Shown here: piece after piece, positions 52,201 through 61,040 of the stretch
How the letters are laid out: each line of letters opens with the position of its first letter
Numbering within the stretch: position 1 is the first letter of the stretch
Notes under the pieces: generated by a model
What the model was told of the DNA's origin: nothing
Seen by the model: the letters and a program-made list of their open reading frames with translations, nothing else
The model's database searches: none
Translations under genes and position numbers: made by a program
NCBI RefSeq assembly: GCF_027857615.1
Contig: NZ_JAQIFT010000062.1
Span: 1 to 64,000, forward strand
Length of the DNA stretch: 64,000 bases
Direction of reading: 5' to 3'
Origin: Holtiella tumoricola
GTDB taxonomy: Bacteria > Bacillota > Clostridia > Lachnospirales > Cellulosilyticaceae

Positions 52201-54838
52201 ATTTATCCATTTTTCCGTGTTTAGGTAAAATACGAATGGCATTTAAAATTGCAATAATAGATACCCCTACATCGGCAAATACTGCAAGCCACATATTGGC
52301 AAAACCTAATATACCTAAAATCATTACTAAGAATTTAGTTCCTAGTGCGAAGATAATATTTTGTTTAACAATACGTTTTGTATACTTAGCAATCTCAATT
52401 CCTTTATTAATTTGCATTAAGTTATCTTGCATAAGCACAATATCACTTGCTTCTACTGCTGCATCTGAACCTATACCACCCATAGCAATCCCTACATCTG
52501 CTAATGCAAGTACAGGTGCGTCATTAATACCGTCACCTACGAAGGCTACTTTATTGCCTTCTTCAATCAGTTTTTCAACTTGATGTACTTTATCTTGTGG
52601 AAGTAACTCTGCATAGACTTGGTCTACACCAACTTCCCCACCAATATATTCAGCAACTTCTTTTTTGTCACCTGTAAGCATGATTACCTTTTGAATACCT
52701 TGTTTCTTAAGTTCTTCAATGGCTTTCATACTTTCTTCTTTTACAACGTCAGCTACAATAAGACATCCAATATATTCACCATCTACTGCAACGTGTACAC
52801 TTGTTCCTAACATTTTTGGTACTTTATACTCAACATGATTCATTTCCATGAAGCGTTCATTACCAGCAATAACTTTCTTACCTTTTAATGTAGCACTTAA
52901 TCCGTATCCTGCTTTTTCTGTGTAATCTGTAAGCTCTTCTGTCACTAACTCACTTCTATAATTAGCAATAGCTCTTGCTATCGGATGGTTAGAGTTTCTT
53001 TCAATTTGTACAGCATATCTTATAAGGTCTTCTTCTAACCCTTTACGTGCTGGGAAGATACCAATAACTTCAAAGCTTCCTTTTGTAATTGTTCCTGTTT
53101 TATCCATTACAACTGTATCAATTTGTGTAAGTTTTTCTAGATAGTTACTTCCTTTAATAAGCACACCACATTTAGAAGCTGCACCGATTCCTCCAAAGAA
53201 CCCAAGAGGTATAGATACGACTAATGCACATGGGCAAGAGATAACTAAAAAGACAATACTTGTATAAATCCAATGGTTCCAATCACCTGTAACTAATGAA
53301 GGAATAATAGCAATAAGCGCTGCTGCTATAACAACTGCTGGTGTATATACAGCTGCAAATTTAGTAATAAATTGCTCTGTTTGTGCTTTTTTGCTTGTTG
53401 CATTTTCTATTAAGTCTAAAATTTTGGATACTGTAGAGTTTTGTAGTGTTTGTGTAACTTTAATTTCAATAAGTTGGTCAACGTTAATACTTCCGCTTAA
53501 TACTTCACTACCTTCTTCCATAAATACAGGCACAGATTCGCCTGTTAATGCAGAATGGTCCAAATTACTTTTACCTTTTACAATAATACCATCAAGAGGA
53601 ATTTTTTCTCCTGGTCTAACTGCTAAAGTATCACCAATTCTTACTTCACCTGGTGCTACAACGACCCAATTACCATTTCTCTTCACACGAGCAAATTCAG
53701 GTTTGATATCCATAAGCCCTTCAATAGCTTTTCTTGACTTAGCTACTGCTTTAGATTGGAAGTACTCCCCTACTTGATAGAAAAGCATAACCGCTACGGC
53801 TTCGCTATACTCACCAATAACAAATGCAGCTAATGTAGCAATCGTCATTAAGAAGTTCTCATCAAATACTTTTCCTTTAATAATATTTTTAACAGCTTTT
53901 AAGACAATGTCATAGCCAACAATAACATAAGATATAATTGTGAATACTTCTAATTTACTTACTGCCCCAAACAATAATAAACCTAAACCTACAATAATAC
54001 GCATCATCATTGCATCTTCAGTTTTTAAGTACTCTTTAAACTTTTGTATAGCTGACTTAGGTGCCTGACTAACTTCATTCTTAGGTTTTTTTACTTTTTC
54101 AATTCTATTATTCTCTACTGTACCAATAGATCTAACTGTTGCTTTCCCAGCTACTGCTTTTCTAGTTGCTGTTCTCTTAGCAACTTTTTTTCTTGTTACT
54201 TGTTTATGATGATGGTCACCACATCCACATCCATTCTCATGTTGGTGATGATGATCTACACCGCATCCACATTCATCCTTATGGCTGTGATGATGTGCTT
54301 CACCACACCCACATCCGTCTCCATGCTCATGGCGATATGATGTAGTTGAGCTAGCCTGATTATCCCAAGATTCAATAATTACGCCATCTTCTACCTTGTT
54401 AGCAATCTTTTTAAGCTTTTCTTCTATAAGAGTAACGTTATTTTCCTCTGTAAGGACTTCTACCTTCTTAAGCATAAAATTAATATAGGCTTCTTTAAAG
54501 AAGTCATCTTTATTTAAAGCGCGCTCAATCTTTGCTGCACAATTGGCACAATCAATACCATCTATTTTAAATAAGTGTTTTTGAGCTACAGCTTGAGTAG
54601 CTTCTTGAGTTTGGTTATCCCAAGGTGTAATGACTACACCATCCTCTACCTTATTTGCAATTTTTCTGATCTTTTCTTCTATCATCTTAGAATCTTTTTC
54701 TTCAGTATGTACTTCAACTTTCTTAAGCATAAAGTTAATATAAGCTTCTTTAAATAACCCATCTTTATTTAAAGCTCTTTCAATTTTTGCCGCACAGTTA
54801 GCACAATCAATGCCTTCTATTCTAAATAAATATTTCAT
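52199..54838 (-). CDS. Zn/Cd-type heavy-metal P1B ATPase with duplicated HMA domains
   Basis: Encodes 879 residues after AAGGAGGCGG. Two near-identical heavy-metal-associated domains lie at residues ~1-70 (Cys12, Cys15) and ~86-155 (Cys97, Cys100). A His/Cys-rich linker at ~170-213 (HEHGDGCGCGEAHHH, then CGCGVDHHHQH) follows, then a Lys-rich stretch. The P-ATPase core has the VISCPCALVVSIPLGF metal-binding motif, DKTGTITKGSF phosphorylation site, and GDGINDAPVLALADVGIAMG hinge. The last membrane helix has an Asp in FADVGVS, which favours Zn2+/Cd2+/Pb2+ export (CadA/ZntA type) over Cu+. The operator palindrome upstream supports metal-induced control. Confidence 0.92.
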   Translation of the reverse strand: MKYLFRIEGIDCANCAAKIERALNKDGLFKEAYINFMLKKVEVHTEEKDSKMIEEKIRKIANKVEDGVVITPWDNQTQEATQAVAQKHLFKIDGIDCANCAAKIERALNKDDFFKEAYINFMLKKVEVLTEENNVTLIEEKLKKIANKVEDGVIIESWDNQASSTTSYRHEHGDGCGCGEAHHHSHKDECGCGVDHHHQHENGCGCGDHHHKQVTRKKVAKRTATRKAVAGKATVRSIGTVENNRIEKVKKPKNEVSQAPKSAIQKFKEYLKTEDAMMMRIIVGLGLLLFGAVSKLEVFTIISYVIVGYDIVLKAVKNIIKGKVFDENFLMTIATLAAFVIGEYSEAVAVMLFYQVGEYFQSKAVAKSRKAIEGLMDIKPEFARVKRNGNWVVVAPGEVRIGDTLAVRPGEKIPLDGIIVKGKSNLDHSALTGESVPVFMEEGSEVLSGSINVDQLIEIKVTQTLQNSTVSKILDLIENATSKKAQTEQFITKFAAVYTPAVVIAAALIAIIPSLVTGDWNHWIYTSIVFLVISCPCALVVSIPLGFFGGIGAASKCGVLIKGSNYLEKLTQIDTVVMDKTGTITKGSFEVIGIFPARKGLEEDLIRYAVQIERNSNHPIARAIANYRSELVTEELTDYTEKAGYGLSATLKGKKVIAGNERFMEMNHVEYKVPKMLGTSVHVAVDGEYIGCLIVADVVKEESMKAIEELKKQGIQKVIMLTGDKKEVAEYIGGEVGVDQVYAELLPQDKVHQVEKLIEEGNKVAFVGDGINDAPVLALADVGIAMGGIGSDAAVEASDIVLMQDNLMQINKGIEIAKYTKRIVKQNIIFALGTKFLVMILGILGFANMWLAVFADVGVSIIAILNAIRILPKHGKMDK

Positions 54839-54875
54839 ACTCCGCCTCCTTTTTTATCTGCCGATTTCCCTTTTT

Positions 54876-54897
54876 CATATGAATGATTGCTCATATA
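54876..54897. promoter_or_regulatory. ArsR/SmtB-type operator palindrome
   Basis: CATATGAATGATTGCTCATATA is a 22-base imperfect palindrome, ATATGA-(n)-TCATAT, resembling ArsR/SmtB/CadC operators. It lies ~40 bases before the P-ATPase start, where repression by an ArsR-type regulator would act. No arsR-type gene is in the window. Confidence 0.6.
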
Positions 54898-55043
54898 TTA
54901 TTATATTATGCATCTCATATTATTTTGTCAACACTTTTTCATAATTTAACTTTCTCTTTTCTTTCCCTGTTATTATGCGTCGCTTTTTGATAAAATAATA
55001 ATATTAAATCGATTATTATCGCATTATACAAAGGAGAATTATT

Positions 55044-56333
55044 ATGTCTAATCTATTGGTTAATGGACTTCTATCTTTTTTAGATAAAAGTACTTCTATG
55101 TTTCATGCTGCAGATTCTGTTATTCAAAAATTAGAATCTGAGGGCTTTTCTTTCTTAGATTCTGTTTCTAACTGGGAGCTTCAAGAAGGTGGCAAATACT
55201 ATGTAACTTCTAATCATTCAGCAGTTATTGCTTTCACTGTAAATAGTACATCTATTGAAAATGAAGGTTTTAAAATAGTAGGTGCTCATACTGATATACC
55301 AGGATTTAAAATCAAACCAAACCCTCAAATGAGTACAGAGTCTTACGTTAAACTTAATACTGAAATCTACGGTGGACCTATCGTTAATACTTGGTTAGAC
55401 CGTCCTTTATCTGCTGCTGGCCGTGTAGCACTTAAAGGTAGTCATCCTCTTCATCCTACTATCCAATTAGTAGACCTTGAAAAACCTATTCTTATCATTC
55501 CAAACTTAGCCATTCATATGAATCGTGAAGTCAATAATGGTGTTAAACTTAATCCACAAAAAGAAACCCTTCCAATCCTTACTTATATGAAAGAAAAAAT
55601 TGAAGGCAATCTTATATTAGAAGAAGTTGCTAAAAAACTTGGTGTAGCATCTTCTGATATTTTAGAAATGGACTTATTCCTTTATCCAGTTGAAAAAAGC
55701 TGCTTAGTAGGCTTAAATGAAGAGTTCATCTCAGCTGCTAGACTTGATGACTTATCTATGGTTTACAGTGGACTTGATGCTCTAATCAACAGTACATCTA
55801 CTTGTGGTATCAATGTTTTAGCTTGCTTTGATAACGAAGAAGTGGGAAGCACTTCAAAACAAGGTGCAAATTCTCCACTCCTTAACCACACACTTGAGCG
55901 TATTGCTATGGCTCTTGGTAAGTCTCGTGATGAATACTTAAGATCTCTTGCTATGTCTTTCATTATCTCTGCCGACGTAGCTCATCTTCTTCATCCAAAC
56001 TACCCAGAAAAATCTGATCCAACAAATAAAGTACTTCCTGGTAATGGACCAGCTATCAAATTAACTGCTGGTTGTAGCTACACAACAGATAGTGACTCTT
56101 TTGGTGTATTTGCTAACCTTTGTGCAAGCAATAATATTCCTTACCAAGTATTTGTAAATCGTTCAGATGAACGTGGTGGGTCTACTATTGGGCCTGTAAC
56201 AGCTTCTCACTTAGGCGTACGTTCAATTGATATCGGTACACCAATGCTTAGTATGCACTCTGCACGTGAGCTCATGGCGACTTCTGACTTTATTCATACA
56301 ACTTCTGCTATGGCTGCTTTCTTTAACCTATAA
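55044..56333 (+). CDS. apeB: M18-family aminopeptidase
   Basis: Encodes 429 residues after AAAGGAGAATTATT. Metal-binding His and Asp/Glu are within FKIVGAHTDIPGFKIKPN, ACFDNEEVGSTSKQGANSP, and FIISADVAHLLHPNYPEK, with GCSYTTDSDSFGVFANLC nearer the C-terminus. The layout is that of a cytosolic dodecameric M18 aminopeptidase that removes acidic or neutral N-terminal residues. It is monocistronic with its own terminator. Confidence 0.94.
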   Translation: MSNLLVNGLLSFLDKSTSMFHAADSVIQKLESEGFSFLDSVSNWELQEGGKYYVTSNHSAVIAFTVNSTSIENEGFKIVGAHTDIPGFKIKPNPQMSTESYVKLNTEIYGGPIVNTWLDRPLSAAGRVALKGSHPLHPTIQLVDLEKPILIIPNLAIHMNREVNNGVKLNPQKETLPILTYMKEKIEGNLILEEVAKKLGVASSDILEMDLFLYPVEKSCLVGLNEEFISAARLDDLSMVYSGLDALINSTSTCGINVLACFDNEEVGSTSKQGANSPLLNHTLERIAMALGKSRDEYLRSLAMSFIISADVAHLLHPNYPEKSDPTNKVLPGNGPAIKLTAGCSYTTDSDSFGVFANLCASNNIPYQVFVNRSDERGGSTIGPVTASHLGVRSIDIGTPMLSMHSARELMATSDFIHTTSAMAAFFNL

Positions 56334-56358
56334 TCTATATCCACAATTAACCAACTCT

Positions 56359-56386
56359 AAGAAACCTTGTTATTTCAAGGTTTCTT
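56359..56386 (+). terminator. terminator of apeB
   Basis: AAGAAACCTTG-TTATTT-CAAGGTTTCTT perfect stem. Confidence 0.82.
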
Positions 56387-56489
56387 ATTCTCTTCATGAA
56401 TTGTTAACAAATACATATATACAGTTTCATAATTTGATTGTATGATAGAGAAGGTGCATTTTTAATCCACAAATTAGGAGGGTAAGCAC

Positions 56490-56879
56490 ATGAATAAAGT
56501 ACTTGTATGTATCACTATTCAAGAAAATAGTAAACGACTTATTAGAAAAGGTTATGATCTTGCCACTGAAAAAAATGGTGAACTTCATATTATACATATC
56601 CGCAAAGGTGAAACCATATTTGAATCTCCAGACAGCAGCTTATTATTCGAAGAATTATTTGTTTATGGTAGTGAATTAGGAGGACAAGTTCACTTCCTCT
56701 GTAGCACGGATATACCAAAAACTATTCATGAATTTATCATAAAAAATAATATCACCCAGCTTATTATTGGGAAACCGCCTGTATCATCACATGCTCCATC
56801 TATATCTACTGTATATGAACAACTCATTCAATTACCTGAAACTGTAGAAGTATGTGTATTAGATAGAGAAGAAAATTGA
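56490..56879 (+). CDS. universal-stress-protein-like domain protein (KdpD-USP type)
   Basis: Encodes 129 residues after AGGAGGG. The fold is Usp-like: KVLVCITIQENSKRLIRKGY, ELHIIHIRKGE, and a C-terminal ITQLIIGKPP matching the nucleotide-binding Gly-x-x-Gly zone only partly. It resembles the USP domain of KdpD sensor kinases more than classic UspA. No kdp genes are nearby. It lies 26 bases upstream of tdk and may be co-transcribed. Confidence 0.75.
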   Translation: MNKVLVCITIQENSKRLIRKGYDLATEKNGELHIIHIRKGETIFESPDSSLLFEELFVYGSELGGQVHFLCSTDIPKTIHEFIIKNNITQLIIGKPPVSSHAPSISTVYEQLIQLPETVEVCVLDREEN

Positions 56880-56905
56880 TTCCATTACGAAAGGATTTGT
56901 TCTAG

Positions 56906-57493
56906 ATGTATTCACATTTTGTAGACGTTGGCCGCTTAGAAATGATCTGTGGCCCTATGTTCTCAGGTAAATCTGAAGAACTTATTAGAAGACTTAAACG
57001 TACCATATTAGCTGGTATGCCAACTATCATTTTCACACCTAATATTGATAACCGTTATGCAGAAGACCATATCTGCTCACATGACGGCAAAAAATTAGAA
57101 GCTATTTCTATTTCTCACATTGAAGAAATTTTAGATTATGTGAAAGATGATACAACAGTTATTGGTATTGATGAAGTTCAATTCCTTGATGGAGAAATTG
57201 TAAGTGTTATCATGAAACTTGTTAACTCTGGCAAACGTGTTGTTTGTGCTGGACTTGATAAAGATTTCAAAGCAGAAAGCTTTGGTCAAATGCCTGAACT
57301 TTTAGCACTTGCCGATGATGTAACAAAGCTTACAGCCATTTGTATGTGTTGTGGACGTCCTGCTAACTTTACACAACGTCTTATTGCAGGCAAACCTGCT
57401 TCTTATAACGATCCTCTTATTTTAATAGGTGCTTCTGAAAGCTATGAGGCAAGATGTCGCTTATGCTATCAAATAGATCGTAATGATATATAA
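56906..57493 (+). CDS. tdk: thymidine kinase
   Basis: Encodes 195 residues after GAAAGGA. It has Walker A in GRLEMICGPMFSGKSEELIR, the Walker B-like VIGIDEVQFLDGE, and the structural zinc Cys residues in CMCCGRPANFTQRL and CRLCYQ. It is a type II (TK1-like) enzyme that phosphorylates thymidine in the salvage pathway. The T-rich terminator follows the stop codon closely. Confidence 0.95.
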   Translation: MYSHFVDVGRLEMICGPMFSGKSEELIRRLKRTILAGMPTIIFTPNIDNRYAEDHICSHDGKKLEAISISHIEEILDYVKDDTTVIGIDEVQFLDGEIVSVIMKLVNSGKRVVCAGLDKDFKAESFGQMPELLALADDVTKLTAICMCCGRPANFTQRLIAGKPASYNDPLILIGASESYEARCRLCYQIDRNDI

Positions 57494-57533
57494 AAAATTA
57501 GACGAGCTTCTACAAAGCTCGTCTAATTTTTTT
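57492..57533 (+). terminator. terminator of tdk
   Basis: AAAAATTAGACGAGCTT-CTACA-AAGCTCGTCTAATTTTTTT is a perfect stem with a T-run. Confidence 0.9.
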
Positions 57534-57615
57534 ATATTGTACTATTATTTTATTGGATTTTTGTGGTATACTATATAGGATAAATTTCTAAAAGCGAAAT
57601 TATAGGAGTATTGTC

Positions 57616-58647
57616 ATGAACACATTAATGATTGATGAGCAAGAAAAACTTCACATTGCTGCTGATATTCTAAAAAATGGAGGCCTTGTTGCAGTACCTA
57701 CTGAGACCGTTTACGGTTTGGCTGCAAATGCTTTAGACGAGCATGCTGTATCTAATATTTATAAAGCTAAAGGACGTCCAAGTGATAATCCTCTTATCTT
57801 ACATATTGCTGATTTAGAGATGCTTAAACCACTCGTCGCGCATATCCCTGACTCAGCTACACTTCTTATGAAGCATTTTTGGCCTGGTCCATTAACGCTT
57901 ATTTTTGAGTCTTCTTCTTTAGTACCACTTAGTGTACGTGGCGGGTTATCTACTGTTGCTATTCGTTTTCCTTCTCATCCTACTATACAATCTTTAATCA
58001 AAATGACTGGTCTACCACTTGCTGCACCTAGTGCAAATCTTTCTGGTAAACCTAGTCCAACAAATGCAAAGCGTGTATTTGAAGATTTAAATGGTAAAAT
58101 AGATGCGATTGTAGATGGAGGCTTATCAACTGTAGGGGTTGAATCTACTATTGTAGACTTAACAAGTGAAGTGCCTACTATCTTAAGACCTGGCGGCATT
58201 ACAGAGGCTATGCTACATGAAGTTCTAGGAGATATTATTATGGATCCTGCTCTTCTAAGCGTTGAAAGTAATGTAAAACCTAAAGCTCCAGGTATGAAGT
58301 ATACGCATTATTCACCTAATGCAGATGTTATCATCTATAAAGGTGAAGATGATAACGTTGTCCTTGCTATCAATGAACAATTAAGCGAAGACAACCTTCA
58401 TAATATTTGTTCTGGTGTACTTTGTGATGATGAGACAAAGGCACTTTTTAATGCAGAGTATATCATTAGTTTAGGTAGTCGTAATCATCCTGATGATATT
58501 GCTATGAACCTCTTTGAAGCATTAAGAAGCTTTGATGACTTACATGTTCAAAAAGTTTATTCTTTAAGTTTCTCTACTGAAGGGGTAGGCAGTGCTATTA
58601 TGAACAGACTTGAAAAATCTGCAGGACATCATATTAATTACGTATAA
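57616..58647 (+). CDS. tsaC: L-threonylcarbamoyladenylate synthase
   Basis: Encodes 343 residues after ATAGGAG. It has the YrdC/Sua5 domain (residues ~10-200: VAVPTETVYGLAANALDEHA, IYKAKGRPSDNPLILHIADL, LTLIFESSSLVPLSVRGG, LPLAAPSANLSGKPSPTNA) plus the C-terminal Sua5 extension (~225-343, PGMKYTHYSPNADVII). The product is TC-AMP, used for t6A37 of ANN-decoding tRNAs. B. subtilis YwlC is the orthologous type. The following genes rpiB and upp are frequent neighbours in Firmicutes. Confidence 0.94.
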   Translation: MNTLMIDEQEKLHIAADILKNGGLVAVPTETVYGLAANALDEHAVSNIYKAKGRPSDNPLILHIADLEMLKPLVAHIPDSATLLMKHFWPGPLTLIFESSSLVPLSVRGGLSTVAIRFPSHPTIQSLIKMTGLPLAAPSANLSGKPSPTNAKRVFEDLNGKIDAIVDGGLSTVGVESTIVDLTSEVPTILRPGGITEAMLHEVLGDIIMDPALLSVESNVKPKAPGMKYTHYSPNADVIIYKGEDDNVVLAINEQLSEDNLHNICSGVLCDDETKALFNAEYIISLGSRNHPDDIAMNLFEALRSFDDLHVQKVYSLSFSTEGVGSAIMNRLEKSAGHHINYV

Positions 58648-58654
58648 TGCCCAT

Positions 58655-58692
58655 ATATATACATAAATGAATTCTTTCATTTATGTATATAC
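58655..58692. terminator. terminator-like hairpin between tsaC and rpiB
   Basis: TATATACATAAATGA-ATTC-TTTCATTTATGTATATA inverted repeat. It has no strong T-run, so it could be a processing or attenuator site rather than a true terminator. Confidence 0.45.
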
Positions 58693-58731
58693 TATAAAAT
58701 AAAACACTTTTAAATTAGCGGAGGACTTTTT

Positions 58732-59160
58732 ATGCTAGCAATTGCTTGTGACCATGGTGGTTATGGATTAAAACAAGAAATCTTAGGTTATTTAGACGCT
58801 CATAATATCGCTTACAAAGATTTTGGTTGCGATTCTACTGAGGCAGTTGATTATCCTGAGTATGGAAGACGTGCAGCTATGGCTGTAGCAAATGGAGAAT
58901 GTGATAAAGGTATTATCATTTGTGGAACAGGTATTGGTATTTCTATTACTGCTAATAAAGTACCAGGTATTCGTTGTGCACTTTGTCATGATTGTTTCTC
59001 TGCTGCTGCAACACGCGAACACAATGATGCTAATATGCTTGCATTAGGTGCACGTGTTATTGGTGCAGGACATGCCCTTAAAGTAGTTGAGACTTTCTTA
59101 AATACACCATTTTCAAATGATGAGCGTCACATTAGACGTATTGAGCTAATCGAAAAATAA
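58732..59160 (+). CDS. rpiB: ribose-5-phosphate isomerase B
   Basis: Encodes 142 residues after CGGAGGA. It has the RpiB/LacAB pattern: LAIACDHGGYGLKQEILGYL, a catalytic Cys in GIIICGTGIGISITANKVPG, and ALCHDCFSAAATREHNDANM. It interconverts ribulose-5-phosphate and ribose-5-phosphate. It is 23 bases from upp and likely in the same operon. Confidence 0.94.
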   Translation: MLAIACDHGGYGLKQEILGYLDAHNIAYKDFGCDSTEAVDYPEYGRRAAMAVANGECDKGIIICGTGIGISITANKVPGIRCALCHDCFSAAATREHNDANMLALGARVIGAGHALKVVETFLNTPFSNDERHIRRIELIEK

Positions 59161-59183
59161 TATAATCTTAGGAGGACTTATTT

Positions 59184-59813
59184 ATGAGTAAAGTATTTAT
59201 TATGGATCACCCATTAATTCAACACAAGGTATCACGTCTTAGATGCACAGATACAGGTTCAAAAGAATTCCGTGAACTTGTTCGTGAAATCTCACAACTT
59301 ATGTGCTATGAAGCAACAAGAGAACTTCCTCTTGAAGATTATGAACTTGAAACACCAATCGGTACAGCAGTTGGTAAACGTATTGCTGGTAAAAACTTAA
59401 GTATTGTACCTATCCTTCGTGCTGGTCTTGGTATGGTTGATGGTATGCTTGATCTTGTTCCAACAGCAAAAGTTGGTCACATTGGTCTTTACCGTGACCC
59501 TGAAACATTACAACCTGTAGAATACTACTGCAAACTTCCACAAGATATTCAAGAAAGAGATCTTTTCGTACTTGATCCAATGCTTGCTACAGGTGGTTCT
59601 GCTGTTGCTGCTGTACAATTTATTAAAGACAAAGGTGCAAAAAATATCAACTTCCTTTGCCTAATCGCTGCTCCAGAAGGTCTTAAAACACTTCAAGATG
59701 CACATCCAGATGTAAATATCTATGTAGCTTGTCTTGATGAAAAACTTAATGACCATGGTTATATTGTTCCAGGGCTTGGCGATGCAGGAGACCGTTTATT
59801 TGGCACAAAATAA
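59184..59813 (+). CDS. upp: uracil phosphoribosyltransferase
   Basis: Encodes 209 residues after TAGGAGGA. The N-terminus VFIMDHPLIQHKVSRLRC, the PRPP-binding LDPMLATGGSAVAAVQFIKD, and the C-terminal PGLGDAGDRLFGTK uracil site are all intact. It makes UMP from uracil and PRPP. It is the usual neighbour of wecA and, in many Firmicutes, of the atp operon. Confidence 0.96.
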   Translation: MSKVFIMDHPLIQHKVSRLRCTDTGSKEFRELVREISQLMCYEATRELPLEDYELETPIGTAVGKRIAGKNLSIVPILRAGLGMVDGMLDLVPTAKVGHIGLYRDPETLQPVEYYCKLPQDIQERDLFVLDPMLATGGSAVAAVQFIKDKGAKNINFLCLIAAPEGLKTLQDAHPDVNIYVACLDEKLNDHGYIVPGLGDAGDRLFGTK

Positions 59814-59876
59814 ATAATGGAAGTTTTCTTGATAAGTGAGCTCAAGAGACTTACATAATTTAAGGAGATGAACAGC

Positions 59877-60929
59877 ATGAATTTTGCTAGTCTATACATT
59901 ATGGCTTTTGTGCTCTCTTTTCTCATCGCTTTTGCAACAACACCTATTGCGAAGAAGATTGCTTTCAAAGTAGGTGCTATTGCAAAACCGAGAAAACGTG
60001 ATATGCATAGTAAGCCAATTCCTAGAATGGGTGGTATTGCTATTGTAGCTGGCTTTATGATTACATTATTAATATGTATTCAATTCATTACCGTATTAGA
60101 TTGGAAACAACTTTTTGGTATTACTACCGGAGCACTTATTATATTCTTATTAGGTTTCTTTGATGATATTTATGAATTAGGTGCTAAGCTAAAATTCCTG
60201 ATTCAAATTTTAGCAGCTACAATTGTTGCCTTATGTGGCGTTACAATACCATTTATATCTATACCATTTATCGAAGGATCTACCATGTTCCTAGATATGC
60301 TCTCTATTCCTATTACTGTTGTATGGATTGTTGGTATTACCAACGCCGTTAACTTCATTGATGGTTTAGACGGACTTGCTGCTGGTGTATCCTCTATTGC
60401 ATCACTCTGCTTAATGGTTCTTTCTATCTATAGCGGTTATCCTATTGCTATTTTACTTACAACTATTTTAGCTGGGTCTTGTTTAGGATTTTTACCTTAT
60501 AACTTTAATCCTGCTTCCATCTTTATGGGAGATACAGGTTCAACATTTTTAGGCTTTATTTTATCTGTTACTTCTATTCTTGGTCTACTTAAAAGTTATA
60601 CCATCGTAACAATTGTTGTCGCTATTTTAGTATTAGGCTTACCTGTATTTGATACAGCCTTTGCAATCATTAGAAGACTACTTGCTGGTAAACCTATTAC
60701 TGCACCAGATAGAGGTCATTTACATCATCGTTTAGTTGATAAAGGCTATAGTCAAAAACAAGCTGTTATTACACTCTATGCTATTAGTGGTGTATTCGGG
60801 CTTTCTGCAATAGCCTTAGCAAGTCATGATTATAAAATTATTATTGCAATATTTGTTCTCATGGGATTAATGCTTTATTTAAACATGAAAGTTATGGCTA
60901 CCCATACAGATGAAGATAAGAAAGATTGA
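59877..60929 (+). CDS. wecA: undecaprenyl-phosphate GlcNAc-1-phosphate transferase (WecA/TagO)
   Basis: Encodes 350 residues from the ATG at 59877 (AAGGAG ten bases upstream); the ATG at 59868 sits inside that site. Ten to eleven membrane helices are predicted. Family motifs: GFFDDIYELGAKLKFLIQIL, NAVNFIDGLDGLAAGVSSI with the Asp pair, SIFMGDTGSTFLGF, and a cytosolic DRGHLHHRLVDKGY. It starts lipid-linked wall teichoic or other polymer synthesis. WecB, supplying UDP-ManNAc, is encoded at 29-30 kb. Confidence 0.94.
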   Translation: MNFASLYIMAFVLSFLIAFATTPIAKKIAFKVGAIAKPRKRDMHSKPIPRMGGIAIVAGFMITLLICIQFITVLDWKQLFGITTGALIIFLLGFFDDIYELGAKLKFLIQILAATIVALCGVTIPFISIPFIEGSTMFLDMLSIPITVVWIVGITNAVNFIDGLDGLAAGVSSIASLCLMVLSIYSGYPIAILLTTILAGSCLGFLPYNFNPASIFMGDTGSTFLGFILSVTSILGLLKSYTIVTIVVAILVLGLPVFDTAFAIIRRLLAGKPITAPDRGHLHHRLVDKGYSQKQAVITLYAISGVFGLSAIALASHDYKIIIAIFVLMGLMLYLNMKVMATHTDEDKKD

Positions 60930-60934
60930 CAAAA

Positions 60935-60962
60935 AGCACCACTAATTGTGGTGTTTTTTTTA
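60935..60962 (+). terminator. terminator of the upp-wecA operon
   Basis: GCACCAC-TAATT-GTGGTGTT stem followed by TTTTTTT. Confidence 0.88.
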
Positions 60963-60994
60963 TATTAAAAAGGCTATCTCCCCGGTCCTTAAGG

Positions 60995-61003
60995 TGCTAT
61001 AAT
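60995..61003 (+). promoter_or_regulatory. extended -10 promoter element
   Basis: TGCTATAAT is an extended -10 box about 38 bases before the Zn-PLC-family start. No -35 hexamer with the usual spacing is evident. Confidence 0.4.
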
Positions 61004-61040
61004 TACCTTAATATTGCAATATTGAAGGAGTTTAAAAAGT

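Noticed and set aside
51851..52228. 125-residue plus-strand ORF
   Set aside because: It reads through the palindrome and terminator, has no ribosome site, and its open frame is explained by repeat structure.
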